NCBI GenBank assembly: GCA_964387285.1
Contig: CAYLWO010000017.1
Span: 19,536-83,535, forward strand
From: Anaerohabitans sp964387285
GTDB taxonomy: Bacteria > Zhuqueibacterota > Zhuqueibacteria > Residuimicrobiales > Residuimicrobiaceae
Reading direction: 5' to 3'
DNA: 64,000 bases
Below, piece by piece: positions 9,589 through 18,074 of the stretch. A program made the position numbers and the translations under genes. The notes under the pieces are model-generated. The model worked only from the letters and a program-made list of their open reading frames with translations. It did no database searches and had not been told where the DNA came from. Position 1 is the stretch's first letter. Each line of letters opens with the position of its first letter.

Positions 9589-11934
9589 TCATCTGAGCAA
9601 CAACATGCGCTTAAAGAGGTTTACCTGGTCCAAAGACAATCTATAGATATACACACCCGACGCGTCCTGACTGGCATTAAAATCATATTTGTAACTGCCT
9701 GCCATCAACGGTTGATCTACCAGAACCCGCACACTGCGACCCAGCATGTCAAAGACCTCTAAACGCACATGACTGGGCGCCGGCAACTCAAAAGGTATGC
9801 ACGTAACCGCATTGAACGGATTGGGATAATTCTGAAACAACCGATATTGCAGAGGCGGCAAGGATCCGTCCGCCACCTCTGTGGCGTCTCCGGTTTTAAA
9901 TCGTCTGGTTACCGACCAATCGCTTTCGCCGCTGTTATTTATGCTGCGTACACGCCAGAAATAACCTTGTTGCGCACGCAGCAGAATGGTGCAGGTTGTA
10001 TCCGCGGTGATCGTGGTATCCAGCACCATACTGGACAAAGTAAAGCTTAAAGAACGATTGAGCTGTAATTGATAAATCAGAGCGCCGGCAGCCGGACGCC
10101 ACGTCAAAACAGGCGCCACAGACACCTTGGTGGCATAGTCGACAGGCGCAACCGGCACAGGCGTTACTGGCCGATTCGAACGAAAAGCCCATATGTCGGA
10201 AAAACCGCTGCGCCCGCCGCCATTGCCCGACTGGACACGCCAGTAATACGTTTGTTGACCCGGCACATGTTCTATGACGCGCATCGTATCGGTTGTCAAT
10301 TCATTGATAAACAGGCCGCTGGATAATGTGGAATCTAGAGAGACCTGCAATCGATATCGGGATGTTTTCGCAACAGAATGCCAGGTCAGCGTAACCTGAT
10401 CGGCCAAATCAAAATCCCGATTAACCGGCCAGGCCAGCACAGGGGTTTGCGGCGCTTGCAGCATCAGTACAGAGCTCATGGCGCTTTCATTGCTGTTGTC
10501 GTCCAGGCTGGTGACGATAAAATAATAAGGACCCCGGTCTTCCGGCATGGGAGGATCGAACTGCCGGCGACCGGTAACGGTCAGCAGATTTCGGCTTTCC
10601 TGCAAATCATTTTCTGAAAGGGGAGATTGCGCAAATCGGTAAACAGCATAGCGCGCCGCTGTGTCGCCGTCTGCAGCCGGCGTCGGAACATTCCAGCGTA
10701 ATTGCATGGCCTCTTCATTCTTGCACGCATATAAAAGTTGTTCAGGCGGATTGGGGGCCATTGCATCTTTCCATGCCATGACCGGCGATAAGGCCGGAAA
10801 GCGATACAAATCGTTCTGCAGACTGTCGCTGAATCCTAATGGATTGGCGCGCAGGTTCAAAGCGCGGAAAAACACCACTCCTTGCGCGAGATCGTTGCTT
10901 CGATTCAGTCGTATCTGGTTTGGCATTTCGCTGCTGCTCCATGTCGTAATTCGGTAGGCTGCATTGCCGGTATAGAGATGCCGGCCGTTGCGCATGGAGC
11001 TCCACCAGGGCATCAGACGACTGTAATCCTGGCCGCCGCCAATTTTCCAATACAGCTGCGGCGTGATGTAATCGATCCACTGGTTTTGCAGCCAGGTCAC
11101 CGCATCGCAATAAATTTCGTCATAGCTGGACAAACCCACAATGCCTTCCGGTACGCCGCTTTTCCAGATGCCAAAAGGGCTTATGCCGAACTTGACTTCG
11201 GGTTTGCTGATCTGCAAGCTGTCATGCAGCATACGAATAAGGGTGTTAACATTATCCCGCCGCCAACTTTTGATGTCACTGAACGATCCGCCATAGACTT
11301 GAAAAGTGTTCTGATCCTCGGTCGTGATGTTGCCGGGCGGGTAAGGATAAAAATAATCGTCGAAATGAATGCCGTCAATATTGTAACGACGCACCACATC
11401 CATGACCACGCGACAGACATATTCTCGCACCTGTGGCAACCCCGGATTGAGAAATTTAAAACTGCCGATGGTGATCACCCATTCCGGGTGCTGTACGCTC
11501 ACGTGCTGGTTTGCCAGGGCGTTGGCGCCAATTTGACGCACAGCGCGATACGGATTGAACCAGGCATGCAGTTCCATGCCGCGCACATGCGCCTCTTGTA
11601 CGGCAAAAGCCAACGGGTCATAAAACGGCGCAGGCGCCGTACCCTGACGGCCGGTGAGATAATAGGACCAGGGTTCAAATGGCGATGCATACAGTGCATC
11701 GCACTCGGGACGAATTTGAAAAATAACGCTGTTGATGCCATAACTTTGCAGATTATCGAACAATTGCTGCAACTCTTCACGTTGAACCTGCGGGTTTAAA
11801 CCCGGCGCACTGGGCCAGTCCAAATTGGCAACAGTGGCGATCCAGGCGCCGCGAAACTCGCGTTTGGGCGGATTCGCTGCCAAAACAACAGTAAAACTGA
11901 GGGAAAAAAGCAGCAGTAATATCTTGCGGACCAT
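9589..11934 (-). CDS. Secreted GHL10-type glycoside hydrolase-like protein with Fn3 repeats and T9SS sorting domain
   Basis: Predicted exported carbohydrate-active protein of the GHL10 (DUF187) family, 781 residues. A signal peptide covers about residues 1-20. The catalytic-like TIM barrel (about 25-390) opens with REFRGAWIATVANLDWPS and includes FQIRPECDALY, ELHAWFNPYRA, GIHFDDYFYPYP and WIDYITPQLYWKIGG, all typical of the family. Three Fn3-like modules follow (about 400-500, 505-595 and 600-690). The last 85 residues are a type A T9SS sorting domain (LFQNYPNPFNAVT to FKRMLLLR). It should be secreted through the SprA translocon and anchored or released at the surface. The 1020-residue protein at 14860 is a distant paralogue with the same kind of N-terminal barrel. 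Substrate unknown. The ribosome site is weak. Confidence 0.85.
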   Translation of the reverse strand: MVRKILLLLFSLSFTVVLAANPPKREFRGAWIATVANLDWPSAPGLNPQVQREELQQLFDNLQSYGINSVIFQIRPECDALYASPFEPWSYYLTGRQGTAPAPFYDPLAFAVQEAHVRGMELHAWFNPYRAVRQIGANALANQHVSVQHPEWVITIGSFKFLNPGLPQVREYVCRVVMDVVRRYNIDGIHFDDYFYPYPPGNITTEDQNTFQVYGGSFSDIKSWRRDNVNTLIRMLHDSLQISKPEVKFGISPFGIWKSGVPEGIVGLSSYDEIYCDAVTWLQNQWIDYITPQLYWKIGGGQDYSRLMPWWSSMRNGRHLYTGNAAYRITTWSSSEMPNQIRLNRSNDLAQGVVFFRALNLRANPLGFSDSLQNDLYRFPALSPVMAWKDAMAPNPPEQLLYACKNEEAMQLRWNVPTPAADGDTAARYAVYRFAQSPLSENDLQESRNLLTVTGRRQFDPPMPEDRGPYYFIVTSLDDNSNESAMSSVLMLQAPQTPVLAWPVNRDFDLADQVTLTWHSVAKTSRYRLQVSLDSTLSSGLFINELTTDTMRVIEHVPGQQTYYWRVQSGNGGGRSGFSDIWAFRSNRPVTPVPVAPVDYATKVSVAPVLTWRPAAGALIYQLQLNRSLSFTLSSMVLDTTITADTTCTILLRAQQGYFWRVRSINNSGESDWSVTRRFKTGDATEVADGSLPPLQYRLFQNYPNPFNAVTCIPFELPAPSHVRLEVFDMLGRSVRVLVDQPLMAGSYKYDFNASQDASGVYIYRLSLDQVNLFKRMLLLR

Positions 11935-12010
11935 GATGTCTTTCTGTGGAATTTTCAGACCGTTGTGGGCAATAATCGTGTATTTTCTGTTCGAATCAAA
12001 ACCCGGACGG

Positions 12011-14614
12011 CTAATTGGAATGTTTGATGTTCAATTCTTCAGTCGAGGTAAAACGTTTGGCGCCGATATAATTCTGTATATTGGCATAAATATTATACGC
12101 GGTACCGGCTTTGCGATTATCCTGCCAGACAGAGTACAAATAGCTGTTTTTGAATTGCAGAAAAGGATGCTCCTGATCTCTTTCACTCTGACTGGTCAAT
12201 AAAAATTCTCTCCCGCTTTTTTGCCAATTGACAAAATATTGCGCAAAAATATCATAATTGCCGTTGCGGTTATCCACCCAGGCAATGATAAAATCATCCG
12301 GCGCGGCAAAAGCAACGGCAGGTTGTTTGGCGCCCACCTGATCCGGGTTTGATGTTATCTGAAAAGCGTCTTGCTCGGGTTCTCCGTTGCGCGATACTTT
12401 TTGCGCCATAATCTTTCCAAGGGCGTCAGGTCCTGAACGCTCCTGAACCTGTGTCCAAACAACGATATAGTCTCCCGCCGGATCAGCAGCAACTCTGGCA
12501 TCTCTTGGCGTTCCATTCAAAACCGACGTGTTTATGATTTCGCGTCGCGAACCGAGCAGACGGCCGTCCTGATCTGCCAATTGCGCAACAATGTTTTCTT
12601 TCAGACTATCGATCCAGACAAAAAGCAAGCGACAACTTGCTCCTCGTGCAACCGTTAAAGAGTAAGGCTCGATGACGGATGACGTATCGGCAACAAGGAA
12701 CGGCCTGGCCAGCGGACGGCCCTGAACGGAAAAAAATTGCGCCCAGATGCAATTGTGTAAACCGGCAGCGGAACAAACCCAGGCCAGCAAATAACGGTTG
12801 TCAGCCATGCAGGCAACAGTGGTAGCGCTGGAATGTCTATATTGATCAGACACGGGATTCTTATTTGTGATGCACCAATTATCCTCAAGCAGATCGCCCG
12901 TTTCAGTCAAAGTTTGTCCTTTAACGATGGTATGGCCTTTATCCGCAGCGCAGCGTTTCATACCGGCATCCCAGACAACCACCGGCCATCCTGCCGGCGT
13001 GAGGCTAATGGAAGGCCGAAAAGCCGAAATGTCCAGGGAATCATGGTTAACCGGGAAATCGACCCCATCCCATTCGCCCTTGCGCGTACATTTTTTGGCA
13101 TAGATGTCGGATTGACCATTGCGGCTATCCTGCCATACGGTGAGAAAATCACCGTTTTTCAGCACCGCCAGGGCCGGATTCGATTGCATCGAGCTGGTGT
13201 AATCATCGTTCACGCGAAAAAGCGGACTCAGGCGGTCGCCGGCAGATGAATATATTTGTGCATAAATATTATAATCGCCAAAACGCTCCTCACTCCAGGT
13301 GATAATTATGCGCTCTTCTGCGTCAACGGCGATATCCGAATAGAACTGATGGACCCGATCCGTGCCGTTAAAAATGGCCGGGTTGTTTTGCCGCTCCTGA
13401 GCAGAAAAGTTCAGAATCCGTCCCATCAAAATCGTTTGATCGCCCTGATTTTCATGCCAGGTCAAACCCAACGATGCCTCGTTGATATAACTTACCGCCA
13501 GCTTATCACGACGGTTATGCTCGTCGCCTTTAAAAACAGCGAGCACTCCGCCCATTCGTTTGCTCTGACGATCGCATCGCTGCAGAAACAGTTGGTTTAA
13601 ACGTTCATCGTTCCAGCACACGACAAAATCACCTTTATGGTTGACGGACACAACCGGAGAACTCGTTCGACAATCGCCGGCTGCACGCAGTAAATCCCGG
13701 CTATCGGCAATTTTTATATTCTTGCCGATTTTTTTTGTGAGCGCAGATGGCTGTGCATAAATCGCATATTCATTGTCATCGTGAGCAATATAAACAGCCA
13801 CCATCTCGCCGTTGCCGTTGCTGCCGATGATCTCACCGGTAATGGATGCGGAATCGAGGTCATTAACGCAAAGGGGCTCACCGACAATTTCACCCTCTGC
13901 AGAAATACATTGCTGGTACAGCTTTACTTCTCTTATGCCTGCATTCACCACCTCACGATGCCAGAGTATGGCGAACAGTCCGGCTTGCGCTGCCGCAACC
14001 GTAGGATGCGAGTCGCGAGCGTTGTCTTCCGGCACGTCCAGGATTTTATTGCCGCCGAGAGGATTGCCGGCTGCATCATAAAGCTGAAAAAAAGTGCGGT
14101 CGCGATGATGATAGTCAATATCGGTCCATACTAGAATAAAATTACCCAATGCATCCATGGCCATGTCGATCGGATAAAATGGCAGAGGATTGGCGTCTCC
14201 CTGGTCTGTGGGATCGATTAAAATCGCTTTTGCATTGACCTTAAAATTGCCGCCGCGCCGGGCGCCGGCTTTGGTGTAGCGTTGTGCATAGATATCGCAA
14301 GGTCGCGGCACTTTATCGCACGTGATCCCATTATAATCGGTGTTGCGGGCATCGAGCCAGGCAATGACATAATCGCCGGACAAAGCGGCGGCTACCACAG
14401 ACGAAGTCTGTAATGCACCAAACGGTCCGGCATCGTGGTTGATCTGAAAATCCGCAACAGACATCCTGAACGGCAGGTTCAAGTCTGCAGGGGATTCAGG
14501 CAGGCTGGTTTGAAAGGTTAAAAAGAGCAACAACAAACCCACACGCACGCGCTTTTGGGCGCCCTCTCCCCTGTTAGTGTGTGTCTGGGATGCGCAAGGC
14601 ATAATTTTCGACAA
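12011..14614 (-). CDS. Secreted repeat protein, beta-propeller-like
   Basis: An 867-residue protein of no recognised family. After a basic N-terminus and a hydrophobic segment (about residues 23-36, VRVGLLLLFLTFQTS) comes a chain of about 14 repeats of the form hydrophobic-W-x-D-x-R followed by I-Y-A-Q-x-Y and G-x-x-x-x-F-x-V-N; clear copies are YVIAWLDARN, IIITWSEERFGDYNIYAQ, FLTVWQDSRNGQSDIYAK and FIIAWVDNRNGNYDIFAQ. Spacing of about 50-60 residues suggests one or two beta-propellers. Unlike its neighbours it has no PNPFN sorting domain; it ends in ELNIKHSN. The TTG start at 14614 has AAGGAG four bases upstream and suits the ribosome site better than the ATG 12 bases further on. It lies between two GHL10-type genes on the same strand, so a surface role is likely but unproven. 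Confidence 0.75.
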   Translation of the reverse strand: MSKIMPCASQTHTNRGEGAQKRVRVGLLLLFLTFQTSLPESPADLNLPFRMSVADFQINHDAGPFGALQTSSVVAAALSGDYVIAWLDARNTDYNGITCDKVPRPCDIYAQRYTKAGARRGGNFKVNAKAILIDPTDQGDANPLPFYPIDMAMDALGNFILVWTDIDYHHRDRTFFQLYDAAGNPLGGNKILDVPEDNARDSHPTVAAAQAGLFAILWHREVVNAGIREVKLYQQCISAEGEIVGEPLCVNDLDSASITGEIIGSNGNGEMVAVYIAHDDNEYAIYAQPSALTKKIGKNIKIADSRDLLRAAGDCRTSSPVVSVNHKGDFVVCWNDERLNQLFLQRCDRQSKRMGGVLAVFKGDEHNRRDKLAVSYINEASLGLTWHENQGDQTILMGRILNFSAQERQNNPAIFNGTDRVHQFYSDIAVDAEERIIITWSEERFGDYNIYAQIYSSAGDRLSPLFRVNDDYTSSMQSNPALAVLKNGDFLTVWQDSRNGQSDIYAKKCTRKGEWDGVDFPVNHDSLDISAFRPSISLTPAGWPVVVWDAGMKRCAADKGHTIVKGQTLTETGDLLEDNWCITNKNPVSDQYRHSSATTVACMADNRYLLAWVCSAAGLHNCIWAQFFSVQGRPLARPFLVADTSSVIEPYSLTVARGASCRLLFVWIDSLKENIVAQLADQDGRLLGSRREIINTSVLNGTPRDARVAADPAGDYIVVWTQVQERSGPDALGKIMAQKVSRNGEPEQDAFQITSNPDQVGAKQPAVAFAAPDDFIIAWVDNRNGNYDIFAQYFVNWQKSGREFLLTSQSERDQEHPFLQFKNSYLYSVWQDNRKAGTAYNIYANIQNYIGAKRFTSTEELNIKHSN

Positions 14615-14730
14615 ATAGCTCCTTAACCGGCTTGCAGGTAACGCAATTCAGCCGATGCATTTATTAGTTTTTTGACTGAAAAGGGATAATGACTTCCCGG
14701 ATATGGGGAAAAACAAGATAAATCTGTACA

Positions 14731-14810
14731 TAAATTGAGCGATTGCATTATCCTTGCGAAGGTTTGAAACCTTCGCAAGGTTTTTTTTCGAGCACAGATC
14801 GCTCAATTTA
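14731..14810. repeat. Nested hairpin element, CCTTGCGAAGG family, full copy A
   Basis: Outer arms TAAATTGAGCGAT (14731-14743) and ATCGCTCAATTTA (14798-14810) match perfectly. Inside them lies the core hairpin CCTTGCGAAGGTTT-G-AAACCTTCGCAAGG (14752-14780), followed by a run of eight T on the plus strand. It fills most of the 245-base gap between two minus-strand genes. The T run is on the plus strand, so it is not an intrinsic terminator for those genes. Confidence 0.9.
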
Positions 14811-14859
14811 TCATAGTTAAATAGCGGCAAATCACATTTTATGCAGAATTCAATTTGCA

Positions 14860-17800
14860 TTAACGAACAATCATCAACCGCCGCACGATTCGTCTCTCAT
14901 TGGTTTGCAAAACGTACCAATAAAGACCTGAGGGGGCCGCCTGGCCGGACCAGCGCAGCGCATGCGGGCCGGCAGTGTACAATCCGTCGGCCAGTACGGC
15001 GATTTCCCGACCCAGCAGATCAAAAACCTTCAGTTTTATGTTTTCATTCCGCGGCAAAGCAAACGAGATCACTGTTTCTGCATTAAAGGGATTGGGATAA
15101 TTCTGTTCCAGGGTAAAATCATGCGGCAAGGCGGGTTCGGAGGCCGGCGCCAGGGTAGGCGCCTGGGTCTTTTTAACCGCACGCAATTCATCGAAATAGA
15201 CAATGCCGCTCCAGGCGGACTGCTCGTCTCTGCTCAATTGAAAGCTGTCGATGTTCAATGAAGCGCTGCTAAAGGCGCCATTGCCGAGCCAGACGCCGAA
15301 AGAGGCCGGATCGTTGAGCCGCCATTCCACCAGACGCCAACCATACCAATCCACCGTGAGCCATTGCGACACTTCATGTTGCGCTCCGTCATCCACGGCA
15401 AAACGAAATTTTGCATTACCGGCATCGCCAAATACATAACATTGCAAGGTCCAGGTAGAGTCGAATTTGACAGCAGCTCCGGCCGAAGCCACGTCCATGT
15501 ATTCGCGCAACAAAAACGCCGTGGCTTCCGGGTCCCATTCATAACGCAGAGCACCGCTGTTGCGCTGCGCCGGCACCGAGCCGGGCAGATAGGCGTTTTT
15601 CGATACCTCAAAGGTACAGCCGAGAGCCCGCACGCCCACGGTCGAGCCGCTGTAGGTCGGCGCCTTCCAGTTGTCGGCGCCGGTAAATTGATCGATGTTG
15701 CGCATTTCATGTACCCGCGCCGAGCCGGTGGTGAAATCCAACACAAGCGGATCAGCCAGGGGATTCGCCAGGGTATCCGTTATGGCCGTGGTTATCGTCA
15801 ATTGATAGGAGCTGTTGGTCTGCAGACCGGTTTTGGCTTTTACGCTCAATATGGCGCAACCCGGCAAACGCGTCATATTCCATGCACAAGAGACCGCCGT
15901 TGTTCCCTTTTTTAGCATAATGCTGTTTTCGGTCAGTGTAGCGCCGGCCGGCGGCTCATCGAAAACCACACTGAGGATCTCTTCCGGCGCAATCTCACCG
16001 TTCGGCGCCGGATAAACGCTCAGAACCTGAGGACCCACGGTATCCTGCGCAACAATAAAAAATGGGCGTGAAAAAGCATCGCCGGTCACGCCGTCGCCAT
16101 TGGCATCCAGATATCGACCATTGATGTCTTTAACATTTGCGGCAATAGTCAGAACGTAGGACTGACCATAAGAAAAACCGCTCGCGGTGATGATGGTGCA
16201 GGTTCGATGATCAGCGGACCACTGCAAAGGCGCCAGAGCGGTCGGCGGTTGCAGGGACACGCCGTTGCTGAAACTGGCGACATCCATGGTTTTCGAAAAG
16301 ATCACCTTTACGGCTGCTCTGGCGTCAACCGTATCACCCGACGCGGGCACGCAGTCAACAATCGTCGGTGCAAAAGAAGGAATTGGATCACTCAGGCAGG
16401 ATACGGAAGCCTGAGATTCATTCCAAAATCGGTCGCAGCGCGTTGCCTGATAACGATAACGGCCGTTATAATCCTGTGTGCCGGTTACTATATCCTCATA
16501 AACGAAAGGATCATGACCAAAATGAATATGCAGCACCTTGGCAGCGGCATCCGGGACCGAATCCGGCGTGCGGTACAAAACATACCATTGATCTTCCGGC
16601 GCATCAGCCGGCGGCTGCACCTGCAAGGTGTAATGCAACGAATCGGTTTTAAGCAACGTCAAGGTCGGCGAACCGGGCGTTGCATCGTGTAAAAATTTGG
16701 CCGCCCGCTGTTTGGTTTTATCTGCGAAAAAGGTCTCACCGGCTTTATCGAACAGTTCGTTATCTTCCCACGTGCCATAGCTGAAAAACTGAAAACCGTC
16801 AATCCAGGGTATCTGACGGCAGGCATTGACAATTTGTTGATGCGTATTGAAAAAAGTCGCTGTGCTGAAAAGATAGGATCCGGGGCCGGCGCTGAACAGC
16901 CTGCCGGCCGTGATGCCTTGCTGAATATAATGACCCCAACAATCCGGGCCGCCGTTCGCCAATCTGTATAAAAATTCATCGCCGGAATACCAGCCATAGT
17001 GCATGGGCATAAGCTGGTCTACATACCCCTTATTGAACCACAGCGCAGCATCCTGATATACGGAACCATAAGCCTGCCAGCCGCCCCAATTGTAATTGCC
17101 GAGCGCGGCAGCGGACAAACGCACCCAGGGCTTGACGGCCTGAATCGAATCATGCAGGGTGCGCACAAATTCGGTCACAGACCAGCGCCACCACTCTTCC
17201 CAGCCGGCAAAACCGCTCGGCACGCCGGCGGTATAGGGATGTTCGACGTCGTACAGAAATCGCGAAGAGAGATTTTCCGTTAACGGGATTACCGGCGCAA
17301 CGCCGTCCAGTCGAGCAAAATCGGGAATCGATTTTTCCAGTTTCAGCAAACCGCTTTCCTCGTTCCAGCGCACATAGTCCAGATGCAGGCCGTCCACATC
17401 ATAGCGGCGGACGATATCCATGGCCACACGAACCGTATAGTCGCGCACCTGCTTGAGGCCGGGAGATAGCGCACGCGAAGAGGTCATGGCTTGTCCCTCC
17501 CGGTTGCGGCACACCCATTCAGGATGCACCTGGGCGGGCGCACCGGTGGCCAGGTCCGAGGTGTGAAAGGTGTTGAACCAGGCGTGCACCTCCATGCCGC
17601 GGTTGTGCGCTTGTTGCACCACATACGCCAGCGGATCAAACCCCGGATCACGATAGCCGGCATAGTACCCCCAGGGCTCCAATTCGGAACGATAATAAGA
17701 AGTGCCACCCTGACGAACCTGCCAGATCACCGCGTTCATATGAGCTTTTTGCATATTATCCAAAATGTGACGAACTCGCGCCATGTTCTCTTCGCCGGAT

Positions 17801-17922
17801 TTTCCGGCGCTGATGTGCTCCCAGGTAATGACCCAGGCGGTGCGGAATTCGTCGACGTCGGCCCAAACCGCCGTCCCCAGAGCCAGCATCATGAACAGCG
17901 TCATGATTTTTTTTACAGGCAT
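14860..17922 (-). CDS. Secreted GHL10-type glycoside hydrolase-like protein with Ig-like domains and T9SS sorting domain
   Basis: A 1020-residue exported protein. Signal peptide about 1-21 (ending AVWA). The GHL10/DUF187-type barrel (about 25-400) shows FRTAWVITWEHI, NAVIWQVRQGGTSYY, EVHAWFNTFHT, VDGLHLDYVRW and VDQLMPMHYGWY. An Fn3-like region follows, then two Big_5/SbsA-type Ig-like domains (about 500-600, GDTVDARAAVKVIFSKTMD; about 610-710), then a domain of about 150 residues resembling a carbohydrate-binding jelly roll (TGADNWKAPTYSG to SFQLSRDEQSAWSG). The protein ends in a type A T9SS sorting domain (LEQNYPNPFNAETV to RRLMIVR). ATG at 17922 has GAGGG seven bases upstream. An intrinsic terminator at 17958-17990 separates it from the next gene upstream. 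It probably cleaves a polysaccharide, but the substrate cannot be read. Confidence 0.85.
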   Translation of the reverse strand: MPVKKIMTLFMMLALGTAVWADVDEFRTAWVITWEHISAGKSGEENMARVRHILDNMQKAHMNAVIWQVRQGGTSYYRSELEPWGYYAGYRDPGFDPLAYVVQQAHNRGMEVHAWFNTFHTSDLATGAPAQVHPEWVCRNREGQAMTSSRALSPGLKQVRDYTVRVAMDIVRRYDVDGLHLDYVRWNEESGLLKLEKSIPDFARLDGVAPVIPLTENLSSRFLYDVEHPYTAGVPSGFAGWEEWWRWSVTEFVRTLHDSIQAVKPWVRLSAAALGNYNWGGWQAYGSVYQDAALWFNKGYVDQLMPMHYGWYSGDEFLYRLANGGPDCWGHYIQQGITAGRLFSAGPGSYLFSTATFFNTHQQIVNACRQIPWIDGFQFFSYGTWEDNELFDKAGETFFADKTKQRAAKFLHDATPGSPTLTLLKTDSLHYTLQVQPPADAPEDQWYVLYRTPDSVPDAAAKVLHIHFGHDPFVYEDIVTGTQDYNGRYRYQATRCDRFWNESQASVSCLSDPIPSFAPTIVDCVPASGDTVDARAAVKVIFSKTMDVASFSNGVSLQPPTALAPLQWSADHRTCTIITASGFSYGQSYVLTIAANVKDINGRYLDANGDGVTGDAFSRPFFIVAQDTVGPQVLSVYPAPNGEIAPEEILSVVFDEPPAGATLTENSIMLKKGTTAVSCAWNMTRLPGCAILSVKAKTGLQTNSSYQLTITTAITDTLANPLADPLVLDFTTGSARVHEMRNIDQFTGADNWKAPTYSGSTVGVRALGCTFEVSKNAYLPGSVPAQRNSGALRYEWDPEATAFLLREYMDVASAGAAVKFDSTWTLQCYVFGDAGNAKFRFAVDDGAQHEVSQWLTVDWYGWRLVEWRLNDPASFGVWLGNGAFSSASLNIDSFQLSRDEQSAWSGIVYFDELRAVKKTQAPTLAPASEPALPHDFTLEQNYPNPFNAETVISFALPRNENIKLKVFDLLGREIAVLADGLYTAGPHALRWSGQAAPSGLYWYVLQTNERRIVRRLMIVR

Positions 17923-17957
17923 GACAAACCCTCAAAAATGATTTATAATTCAGTCAC

Positions 17958-17990
17958 AAAAAAGCCCGCACTCCCAATAGGCGTACGGGC
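17958..17990 (-). terminator. Rho-independent terminator after the beta-propeller cargo gene
   Basis: On the minus strand GCCCGTAC (17990-17983) pairs with GTGCGGGC (17971-17964), 8 pairs around an 11-base loop, followed by six T (17963-17958). It lies downstream of the gene ending at 18075 and just before the start at 17922. Confidence 0.75.
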
Positions 17991-18006
17991 CTGACTCGAT
18001 AGACGC

Positions 18007-18039
18007 AACCTTGCGAAGGTTGGCAACCTTCGCAAGGTT
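18007..18039. repeat. Core hairpin of the CCTTGCGAAGG family, copy D
   Basis: AACCTTGCGAAGGTT (18007-18021), loop GGC, AACCTTCGCAAGGTT (18025-18039): a perfect 15-pair stem. The outer TGAGCGAT arms are not present here. It lies just downstream of the minus-strand gene ending at 18075. Confidence 0.9.
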
Positions 18040-18074
18040 TAGCGTTGGTGCAACAGACACTGAAAAGCAAAGCA

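Noticed and set aside
14752..14790. Core hairpin plus T run as a terminator
   Set aside because: The T run is on the plus strand while both flanking genes are on the minus strand, and no plus-strand gene ends here.
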